Assembly: GCA_038214085.1 (NCBI GenBank) | Contig: JBBQSF010000016.1 | Span: 1 to 34,298 of the forward strand | Direction: 5' to 3' | Source: JBBQSF01 sp038214085 | GTDB lineage: Bacteria > Bacteroidota > Bacteroidia > Bacteroidales > CG2-30-32-10 | DNA length: 34,298 bases | In this document: piece after piece, positions 17,403 through 23,932 of the stretch | Layout: the number at the start of each line of letters is the position of its first letter | Numbering within the stretch: the stretch's first letter is position 1 | Position numbers and translations under genes: made by a program | Notes under the pieces: model-generated | What the model saw: the letters and a program-made list of their open reading frames with translations, nothing else | Told to the model about the DNA's origin: nothing | Databases searched by the model: none

Positions 17403-17939
17403 ATGGAAAAGAAAACCCGGAACTGCTTTGTTAGTTATCATCATGATAGAGATCATAAGTACATTGAGAAATTACGTAGGGTGATTACGCACATGAGTGT
17501 AGCTGACTATTCCTTAAAGGATGATATCGGCCATTTGACAGATGATACCATTTATAAAAAGGTAAGAGAAAAAATGCGTAACTGTTCTGTAACTGTTGTT
17601 CTCATTGGTGAAAGAACAGGTCACCGTAAATGGATTGATTGGGAAATTTGGGCATCACTCAGGGCTTATACACATCCTACTGATTCCTACAAGTCATTTA
17701 AACCAAATGGTTTGCTTGGCATATATCTTCCTACTGACTCACACTCAGTCCCCAACAGGTTGAAGGATAATATTGAATCGGGTTTTGCTGTATGCATGAA
17801 GTGGGAAAACCTCGCTAGAGATTTTGAAAGTAAAGTAAATTACGCATACTGGAACAGGACAAACATCGATTATAAAATACGAAATAGCAGAGAAAGAATG
17901 GAAGATGATTACAGCGAGTTTTTTGGATTAAGACTTTAA
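17403..17939 (+). CDS. TIR-like protein, DUF1863 (ThsB-like), first copy
   Basis: 178 residues. The DUF1863/MTH538-type TIR-like fold is seen in RNCFVSYHHDRDHKYIEKLR (beta-A and helix A, residues 6-25), a SLKDDIGHLTDDTIYKKVRE loop and helix, CSVTVVLIGERTGHRKWIDWEI (beta-D and following helix), and NGLLGIYLPT. Trp77 and Glu81 form a WxxxE that matches the catalytic Glu position of NADase TIR domains. ThsB proteins of Thoeris have this architecture and produce a cyclic-ADP-ribose-type messenger when phage infects. It is the first of five tightly spaced genes; the next starts four bases after its stop. The C-terminal ~40 residues are polar and not conserved-looking. The enzymatic role is inferred. 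Confidence 0.82.
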   Translation: MEKKTRNCFVSYHHDRDHKYIEKLRRVITHMSVADYSLKDDIGHLTDDTIYKKVREKMRNCSVTVVLIGERTGHRKWIDWEIWASLRAYTHPTDSYKSFKPNGLLGIYLPTDSHSVPNRLKDNIESGFAVCMKWENLARDFESKVNYAYWNRTNIDYKIRNSRERMEDDYSEFFGLRL

Positions 17940-17943
17940 AATT

Positions 17944-18507
17944 ATGGCAGGTTTAAATAGATTTTTTTCTCCGACAAAATACCAATCCAGGGCACAAGTT
18001 GTTGCTCTTGGAGTGAAATGTGTTTTCATATCATATCAAAAATCAGATAAAGAAGCTGCAAGCAATGTTGCAGTTTATTTACAAAAAGCAGGCATTGATG
18101 TTTATATTGATTTATATGATAAAGAATTAAAGATTCATCATCAGAATAATGACCCAAAAGCTGTTACAAAATCAATTTGCAACGGAATTAATAATAGCAG
18201 TCATATGCTTACTGTTGTTTCACCGCAGACAATGAATTCAACTTGGGTTCCATTTGAAGTTGGATATGGTTATGATAAAACAGACTTAGGGGTGCTTTGC
18301 CTAAAGGCAATACCTAAAGGGGCATTACCTGAATATATAAGAACAGCACCAATTATTCGTGATATTTATGGATTGAATAATTTTATCGAAAAATTATCAG
18401 GTAAAAAGAAAGAACTTCTAATTGAAACAAAATTGATGAGTGATTTTCATAGCATATCAAATCCATTGTATAAATATATGGATACTATTATTATTGACAC
18501 ATATTAA
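17944..18507 (+). CDS. TIR domain protein
   Basis: 187 residues. A short basic N terminus is followed by a TIR domain from residue ~25: KCVFISYQKSDKEAASNVAV (beta-A and helix A), GIDVYIDLYDKE (beta-B and BB loop), AVTKSICNGINNSSHMLTVVS (helix C and beta-D), then TWVPFEVGYGYD, in which Trp101 and Glu105 form the WxxxE of catalytic TIRs. GVLCLKAIPKGALPEYIRTA follows. No fused sensor or effector is present, so this is a stand-alone TIR with the putative NAD-cleaving Glu intact. It lies between two DUF1863 genes, four bases after the first and ten before the second. It could be a second signal producer or a NAD-depleting effector. Confidence 0.83.
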   Translation: MAGLNRFFSPTKYQSRAQVVALGVKCVFISYQKSDKEAASNVAVYLQKAGIDVYIDLYDKELKIHHQNNDPKAVTKSICNGINNSSHMLTVVSPQTMNSTWVPFEVGYGYDKTDLGVLCLKAIPKGALPEYIRTAPIIRDIYGLNNFIEKLSGKKKELLIETKLMSDFHSISNPLYKYMDTIIIDTY

Positions 18508-18516
18508 CATTAGTTT

Positions 18517-19308
18517 ATGGCAACAAAAGAATACTTTATTACAAAGCTTTCCTTTCGCGAGAATGAGCGTATGATACAAGATGTTTTCGCATATGAATAT
18601 GATAGGCAAAAACTCTCTGAAGGAGCAGAATATCAAAGGCAATGGATGGTAAACAGATCAACCGAAGGTTCTCAAATTTCTATTTTGACACCTAATTCTA
18701 ATGAAAAGGATAAATGGTTTAGAGGTGAACCCTTTTCATATATGAATGGTTATTATTCTTGGGCTTTTAATCTTCCGAAGAATATTACAAAACGAAAAAC
18801 ATTTGTAAGTTACTATCATCAAGATGACCAAGATTACAGAACAAAATTCGAAAATCTTTTTGGAGATCTTGTAGTAAGTAAATCTGTTGAGGATGGAGAT
18901 ATTGATTCCGACAATAGTGATGATTACATAAAACAGTTGATTCAGAAGGAATACCTTTCAGATACTACTGTATTGGTAGTTTTAATTGGTCCAAAAACTA
19001 AATGTAGAAAGCATGTTGATTGGGAAATTGCCGGGGCTATCTCAACAAGAGTGGGTGGTAATTCTGGTTTAATAGGAATCCTTCTTCCTTCCCATCCTGA
19101 TTATGGTGCTGGTAAAAACTACAATGCGGAAAACCTTCCTAAAAGATTGGCTGCAAATCTTGACTCAGGTTATGCAAAATTGTACGATTGGACAGATGAT
19201 AGGGTAAAAATGCAACAATGGCTTGAAGTTGCTTTTGCCGGAAAGAGCGAAACAGAAAAAATTGTAAACAAATCAATTCCACAAATGCAAAGAAATACCT
19301 GTGAATAA
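18517..19308 (+). CDS. TIR-like DUF1863 (ThsB-like) protein with N-terminal extension, second copy
   Basis: 263 residues. Residues ~1-90 are an unrecognised extension with many aromatic and charged residues (RENERMIQDVFAYEYDRQKL, SYMNGYYSWAFNLP). The DUF1863 domain begins at ~92 with KRKTFVSYYHQDDQDYR, continues with DDYIKQLIQKEYLSDTTVLV, VLIGPKTKCRKHVDWEIAGA (Trp169-Glu170) and GLIGILLPS, and ends in SGYAKLYDWTDDRVKMQQWL. It is clearly related to, but much diverged from, the 17403 product: the extension and a GDIDSDNSDDY loop are unique to it. The extension could recognise a trigger or a partner. Its TAA stop shares one base with the next ATG, indicating translational coupling. Confidence 0.82.
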   Translation: MATKEYFITKLSFRENERMIQDVFAYEYDRQKLSEGAEYQRQWMVNRSTEGSQISILTPNSNEKDKWFRGEPFSYMNGYYSWAFNLPKNITKRKTFVSYYHQDDQDYRTKFENLFGDLVVSKSVEDGDIDSDNSDDYIKQLIQKEYLSDTTVLVVLIGPKTKCRKHVDWEIAGAISTRVGGNSGLIGILLPSHPDYGAGKNYNAENLPKRLAANLDSGYAKLYDWTDDRVKMQQWLEVAFAGKSETEKIVNKSIPQMQRNTCE

Positions 19309-20489
19309 TGGAAACATATAAAAGTCCCCTGTCAATCTACGTCATTTGGCACCACGCCTTCAAAGAAGGTGAGCATTATGCCGAATATATTTATTCCACA
19401 TTCTGTCGTGATGTAAATAAACCTTTTTCACGCGGATTAGGCATCCCGGTTTTTTATAGATTTCAAAACCACTCTGCTAGTAAAGCTCCACTATCTATAA
19501 ATTTCAAAGAATCTGACCGTAATGCAATTGTTGTTTTGATTGATGAAGAAATGTTTAATGATACCACTTGGTGTGAATACATTGTGGCGCTTAATAAAAA
19601 AATTAATAAGAACTGTCGTATTTACCCGGTATCATTCACCCGTTACTCTTATTCATTAGATGAAAATGGTCTCTCAAAAAATCAATTCATTAATGTACAT
19701 GATATTAAAAATTCAGACTCTTTGCAAGAATTTAATGACCGCTGGAAAATTATTCGCTCTCGGCTGCTGCACGATTTCTCTCGTTTGATGCTGAACATAA
19801 ATCCTGTTTTCGAAGCTGTAAAAGAGAATATTCCTCCTCCGGTTGCATTATTTATCAGTCATGCTAAAAATGACGGATTAAAACTTGCAAGTAACTTTCG
19901 TGACTACATAGAATCTAATACGAAACTAAATACTTTCTTTGATGCAAATGATATTGCAGATGGTTATAATTTTGAACAACAAATAAAAAATAGTATTAGT
20001 GATAATGTTGCTGTTGTTGTCTTTCTTACTGATGAATACTCTGATCGTGAATGGTGCAGGATTGAAGTAATAACTGCAAAGAGGCATAAAGCCCCTGTTG
20101 TTGTTGTTCACAATATTGAAAAGGGTGAAAAAAGAAGCTTCCCTTATATGGGCAATGTTCCCACAATAAAGTGGAATAACAATAATGAAGAAATAGTTGA
20201 CCTTGCTTTAGTGCAGGTTTTAAATAATCTTTTTGCAAAAGAGAAGTTGGAAAAATATACAGCAATGTATGGTGTGTCAGCAAAATATTATTGTATTGAC
20301 ATAACTTCGCCGCCGGAACTATTCAATTTTATCGACATTGAAAATAAGAAGAAAGATACTAAAAAACCTATACTTGTTATATATCCTGATCCACCGCTAG
20401 GCATTGAAGAAATTAGTCTCTTAAATGAATTAAATAATAAAATTGATTTCATTACACCAATACTACTTCCAAATATTTCCCTTAAATGA
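19308..20489 (+). CDS. Tandem TIR-TIR protein
   Basis: 393 residues with two TIR-type domains. The first (residues ~7-150) opens with SIYVIWHHAFKEGEHYAEYI and has SDRNAIVVLIDEEMFNDTTW and CEYIVALNKK; the expected Glu four positions after Trp88 is Ile, so the active site may be lost. The second (~180-310) opens with PVALFISHAKNDGLKLASNF, continues with TFFDANDIADGYNFEQQI and VAVVVFLTDEYSDREWCRIE, where Trp249 and Glu253 keep the WxxxE pattern. The last ~80 residues are a short alpha/beta tail (PILVIYPDPPLGIEEISLL). The first domain resembles the receiver-like TIR seen in multi-TIR defence proteins and might act as a scaffold. The stop overlaps the next start by 4 nt (ATGA), so coupling with the SLOG gene is tight. 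Confidence 0.82.
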   Translation: METYKSPLSIYVIWHHAFKEGEHYAEYIYSTFCRDVNKPFSRGLGIPVFYRFQNHSASKAPLSINFKESDRNAIVVLIDEEMFNDTTWCEYIVALNKKINKNCRIYPVSFTRYSYSLDENGLSKNQFINVHDIKNSDSLQEFNDRWKIIRSRLLHDFSRLMLNINPVFEAVKENIPPPVALFISHAKNDGLKLASNFRDYIESNTKLNTFFDANDIADGYNFEQQIKNSISDNVAVVVFLTDEYSDREWCRIEVITAKRHKAPVVVVHNIEKGEKRSFPYMGNVPTIKWNNNNEEIVDLALVQVLNNLFAKEKLEKYTAMYGVSAKYYCIDITSPPELFNFIDIENKKKDTKKPILVIYPDPPLGIEEISLLNELNNKIDFITPILLPNISLK

Positions 20490-21460
20490 AAGCAAAAATA
20501 AGCTCAGTAAAGAACATTTCTGGTATCTCTGATAATTTGTTAAAGAGCATTGATACTAATATCGATGTTCTTTCCACAATTGAAAAGAAAAGGAAACTTA
20601 ACAATGTAAACATTGCAATTTCCATTTCTGAGAGTGATGAACTCGGTGAATTGGGATTCTCGAATGTACATCCCCAGGATGCAATGGTAGAGTTTGCAAG
20701 GTATATGATGGTACAAGGAGCACATTTAATTTATGGTGGTGATCTCAGAGACAAAGGATATACATTTCTTTTTTCTGAATTAGCATATCAATACCGCTCG
20801 AAGTTGGAGCAGGACAAGAAACATTTCACAAATTATTTCAGTTTCCCGATACACCTCCAACTAAACAACTCTTATCTTTCTGAATTTAAAAAAAATCGTG
20901 TAGAGGTTGTTAAAGTTTCTGCTCCTTCTGGTTTGAAAATTAACAGGAAAAAATATCTGCCTCCAACTTCAGCCGAAAATAAAATTATATGGGCTTCATC
21001 GCTTACTAAAATGCGTGAACAGATGAACGCAAAAACTGATGCCAGAATTTTTATTGGGGGTAAATTATTAAAGTATTTAGGGAAATATCCTGGCATAATT
21101 GAAGAAGCACTTATAACTCTTAATTCAGATAAACCTACTTATCTGATCGGTGGTTTTGGCGGTGCTACAAAAGCAATAATTGATAGTGTCAAAGGCATTC
21201 ATTCAAAAGAATTGACGGATAAATTTCAGTCACAGAATGCAGGATTTGAAGAGTTCAAGAATTTGTACAACAAAAAATTTCCTGAAACAAAAATTGATTA
21301 TACGGAGTTGCATAATTTTTTAAAAAAATATGGCTTAAAAAAACTTTGCAAGAACAATGGTCTATCCCCGGTAGAAAATGAAAGATTATTTATTACTCCG
21401 CACATTCCTGAAATGATTTATTATACTTTAAAAGGATTAAACAAAATCTTTAATAAATAA
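20486..21460 (+). CDS. Stand-alone SLOG-fold nucleotide-sensor-like protein
   Basis: 324 residues. The Rossmann-like SLOG core spans ~36-230: NVNIAISISESDELGELGF (first strand and loop), DAMVEFARYMMVQGAHLIYG, GGDLRDKGYTFLFSELAYQY with the Gly-rich YGGDLR at 83-88, ARIFIGGKLLKYLGKYPG IIEEA, and TYLIGGFGGATKAIIDSV with GGFGG at 222-226. These are the paired Gly-rich loops of the SLOG/LOG superfamily, whose members bind nucleotide messengers such as the cyclic ADP-ribose isomers sensed by ThsA. The rest (~235-324) is a helical tail of unknown role. No SIR2, TM or macro domain is fused. It overlaps the TIR-TIR gene by 4 nt, which supports a TIR signal to SLOG sensor pairing. Its effector function is not visible. 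Confidence 0.78.
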   Translation: MKAKISSVKNISGISDNLLKSIDTNIDVLSTIEKKRKLNNVNIAISISESDELGELGFSNVHPQDAMVEFARYMMVQGAHLIYGGDLRDKGYTFLFSELAYQYRSKLEQDKKHFTNYFSFPIHLQLNNSYLSEFKKNRVEVVKVSAPSGLKINRKKYLPPTSAENKIIWASSLTKMREQMNAKTDARIFIGGKLLKYLGKYPGIIEEALITLNSDKPTYLIGGFGGATKAIIDSVKGIHSKELTDKFQSQNAGFEEFKNLYNKKFPETKIDYTELHNFLKKYGLKKLCKNNGLSPVENERLFITPHIPEMIYYTLKGLNKIFNK

Positions 21461-21470
21461 AAAAATAATT

Positions 21471-21701
21471 ATGTCAAAACAAAAATCACATCACATAGTC
21501 CCTAATCCAGATGGTGGTTGGGATGTAAAAAAAGCCGGTGCAGAACGTGCCAGCAAACACTGCGATACAAAAAAAGAAGCAGTAGAAAAGGGCAGAGAAA
21601 TCAGCCAAAATCAGGAAACTGAATTGTACATTCATGGTAAAGATGGTAAAATTCAGGAAAAAGATAGCCATGGCAATGATCCATGTCCACCTAAAGGCTA
21701 A
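21471..21701 (+). CDS. DUF2188-like small protein
   Basis: 76 residues, hydrophilic. HHIVPNPDGGWDVKKAGAER followed by ASKHCDTKKEAVEKGREISQ and ETELYIHGKDGKIQEKDSHG is the DUF2188 pattern: a small beta-beta-alpha-beta domain starting at residue ~5 with a conserved GGWxVKxxGxxRAS. Its function is unknown; DUF2188 genes are often found with RM or mobile-element genes. It starts 10 bases after the SLOG stop, so it is probably in the same transcript, and is followed 13 bases later by the AlbA_2 gene. The ending NDPCPPKG is typical of the family. Confidence 0.78.
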   Translation: MSKQKSHHIVPNPDGGWDVKKAGAERASKHCDTKKEAVEKGREISQNQETELYIHGKDGKIQEKDSHGNDPCPPKG

Positions 21702-21714
21702 AAAAAACTTTATT

Positions 21715-23424
21715 ATGGAAATAGAAGAATTAAAAAAACTCAGAGAATCGGAAGACAAAGTAGAATTCAAAGCTGCAGAGCACAACTTTTCATTTGCTGG
21801 AAGTGAACACAGAGAACAGATAGAAAGACGAAAATGCTTTTTGGGCTATGTAGTAGCCTTTTCTAATGAAGGTGGCGGAATGCTTGTTCTTGGTATGGCT
21901 GATAAAGCTCCACATGATGTTATAGGGTCTGATTTTGCACAAGGTGAGATAGGAGATTTGGAAGATGAAACATATTCTCGTTTAGGAATACGTATTAGAA
22001 TTGAAGAACTTTACGAAGGCACGAAAAGAGTTATGATTACTCATATACTCTCAAGGCCTGTTGGCAAAATGTTAAAGTTTGAAGGTGTGCCTTTGATGAG
22101 AGTTGGTGAAAGTTTACGCAATATGAGTGACGATGAAATGTTTGCCATACTCTCTGAACAGGAACCTGATTTTTCTGCTAAGATATGTGATGCTTTGTCT
22201 ATTGATGATTTGGATGCCGATGCAATTGATAAAATGAAAAAATCATATTCTCGTAAGCAGAAAAATCCGGATTTTCTTCTTCTAAGCAATGAGCAAGTGT
22301 TAAAAGATTTGAAATTATTGGTAGATAAAAAATTGAATTATGCTGCATTGATTTTACTTGCCAAGAAAGATATTATTGAGCAAAAATTGCCACAATCTAA
22401 AACATTATGGGAGTTTCGAAATAATGAAGCTCAAATCCACCATGATTCTCGCGAATCCATTGGTGACCCTTTATTTATTGCTATTGACAAAATTTGGCAT
22501 CTGATCAACCAACCCACTTTGAACAAAAAAACTCCAATTGATACGGGAGCTTATATTTTCGACTTGTTTGATTTTAATGAAGCTGTAATACGTGAAGCTT
22601 TATTAAATGCAATTGCTCATAGGGATTATACGATAACCAGTGAAGTAGTAATCAAACAATACCCGAATAAAATCATCATTAATAATCCAGGTGGTTTTCC
22701 TAAAGGGGTAACAATAGAAAATATTCTTACTGTAAGCAGCACTCCTAGAAGTCGCTTAATGACAGAGATATTAGAAAAAACAGGACTGGTTGAAAGAAGT
22801 GGTCAGGGAGTAGATAAAATATTTTCTATTACTCTTTCCGAAGGAAAGGCTGAGCCGGATTATAAGGGTTCTGACATGTATCAGGTTTCACTTGTTTTGC
22901 GTACCGAAATTATTGATAAAGCATTTCACATTTTTATCAACCAATATCAGAACAGTGAAAAAGAGCCCAAACTTGGTGTAGAGCAAATCATCACACTTTG
23001 CAAGATACGAAATGGAATTTCCCAAAATTTAAATCCGGAAATCATTTCTCAATTGGAAAAATCAGGTTTAATTAATAAGATTTTAGGCCACACAAGTCGT
23101 CACACCTTATCAGAAGAATATCATCAGTTGGTGAATGATGGTCTGAAAATCGGGAAAAAGTATATTACTAAAGAAGTAGAGCTATTGCTGCTAGCATTGC
23201 AGGGAAATGCTCTAAAAGTTGGTGGCTTGGAAGAGTTATTAAAAGCATCCTTATCCAGAAACCAAATAAAGTATTTGTTATTAAAGCTGATGGAAGATGG
23301 CATATTGAAAGTAGAAGGTAGGTATAGGGGAGCTAGATATTCTATTGCTGATAAATATGCTGATTTAAGAGGTGATGTTTTAGTTAGTGAAGTTATTGCT
23401 GAATTAAGAAGAAAACATGAATAA
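21715..23424 (+). CDS. Schlafen AlbA_2 / GHKL-ATPase-like regulator
   Basis: 569 residues from the ATG at 21715. The N-terminal Schlafen AlbA_2 domain (1-~150) has the diagnostic EDKVEFKAA near residue 14, GYVVAFSNEGGGMLVLGMAD and RVGESLRNMSDDEM. It is followed by an ATP-binding histidine-kinase-like domain with NAIAHRDYT (~298-306), NPGGFPKGVTIENI and ERSGQGVDKI (~361). The C-terminal part (from ~430) is a pair of winged-helix-like segments (SQNLNPEIISQLEKSGLI; LLLKLMEDGILKVEGRYRG). Such proteins are frequently encoded within type I RM operons between hsdS and hsdR and may be RNA- or DNA-binding regulators, tRNA-related nucleases being a Schlafen precedent in eukaryotes. Here it separates the TIR/SLOG cluster from hsdR. 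Confidence 0.82.
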   Translation: MEIEELKKLRESEDKVEFKAAEHNFSFAGSEHREQIERRKCFLGYVVAFSNEGGGMLVLGMADKAPHDVIGSDFAQGEIGDLEDETYSRLGIRIRIEELYEGTKRVMITHILSRPVGKMLKFEGVPLMRVGESLRNMSDDEMFAILSEQEPDFSAKICDALSIDDLDADAIDKMKKSYSRKQKNPDFLLLSNEQVLKDLKLLVDKKLNYAALILLAKKDIIEQKLPQSKTLWEFRNNEAQIHHDSRESIGDPLFIAIDKIWHLINQPTLNKKTPIDTGAYIFDLFDFNEAVIREALLNAIAHRDYTITSEVVIKQYPNKIIINNPGGFPKGVTIENILTVSSTPRSRLMTEILEKTGLVERSGQGVDKIFSITLSEGKAEPDYKGSDMYQVSLVLRTEIIDKAFHIFINQYQNSEKEPKLGVEQIITLCKIRNGISQNLNPEIISQLEKSGLINKILGHTSRHTLSEEYHQLVNDGLKIGKKYITKEVELLLLALQGNALKVGGLEELLKASLSRNQIKYLLLKLMEDGILKVEGRYRGARYSIADKYADLRGDVLVSEVIAELRRKHE

Positions 23425-23707
23425 GATGATTCTCCATAATGAAGTAATCTTTCTCCATATGATGGATATAAAACAGGAAATAGAAGTAGTGTTTAAAGAG
23501 AAAGAATTCTTTGTATTGATGTTATTAAAGAAGATAATAGAGAAGTTGAATAACATATACATGTTGATTATCAGCAACATAAACAAAATACCAAGGAGTG
23601 TAGAATTCTCCGTATCAGCTTCCAAATTCTCTGTATTTGAAAACAAGGTCAGGGGTGTAGAATTCTCCATATTGAGTCCAAAGTTCTCCGAGAAATCAAT
23701 TATCTAA
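23417..23707 (+). CDS. Doubtful small ORF overlapping the AlbA_2 gene
   Basis: 96 residues, beginning inside the last codons of the upstream gene (8-nt overlap). It has no recognisable domain. The first half is hydrophobic and basic (KEKEFFVLMLLKKIIEKLNN), the second half contains a doubled motif, RSVEFSVSASKFSV and RGVEFSILSPKFSE. The doubled part comes from DNA-level repeats (see repeat at 23429-23700), so the ORF may be an accident of that array. It is reported because the reading frame, length and overlap allow expression; the evidence is weak. Confidence 0.3.
   Translation: MNKMILHNEVIFLHMMDIKQEIEVVFKEKEFFVLMLLKKIIEKLNNIYMLIISNINKIPRSVEFSVSASKFSVFENKVRGVEFSILSPKFSEKSII
23429..23700 (+). 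repeat. Degenerate TTCTCCATA-type direct repeats
   Basis: A motif of the kind (A/T)TTCTCC(A/G)TAT is found near 23430, 23450, 23607, 23628, 23666 and 23684. The copies at 23598-23633 and 23657-23692 are longer and about 59 nt apart, both starting GTGTAGAATTCTCC. Function unknown; such arrays occur in non-coding DNA of Bacteroidota. Confidence 0.5.
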
Positions 23708-23871
23708 TGAACTCTAATAATGATGAATTTTAATATAGTTTTAATAGAGGTATTATTAGAGGCAACAATGCAAGTATCAGTACATCAGACTAATAATTTA
23801 TGAAAAAATACAACTTTATTAGCATATCATATAATCATTTAGGGCTAATTACATAAGATCATTTTTACAAA

Positions 23872-23897
23872 CCATTTTCCTGACATCAGGAAAATGG
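23872..23897. repeat. Hairpin upstream of hsdR
   Basis: CCATTTTCCTG (23872-23882), loop ACAT, then the exact reverse complement CAGGAAAATGG (23887-23897). It lies 35 bp before the hsdR ATG and lacks a T tract on the right. It may modulate hsdR expression or end upstream transcription. The remaining intergenic DNA (23708-23871) is AT-rich with nothing clear. Confidence 0.55.
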
Positions 23898-23932
23898 GCA
23901 TTATTTCTCAAAAGGCTAAAAGATAAATTATT

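Noticed and set aside
17403..21460. Calling the cluster canonical Thoeris
   Set aside because: No SIR2-SLOG ThsA is present; only the TIR-like and SLOG parts match, so a named assignment would overstate the evidence.
21634..21714. Upstream start of the AlbA_2 gene
   Set aside because: It overlaps the DUF2188 gene; the ATG at 21715 begins the recognisable domain.
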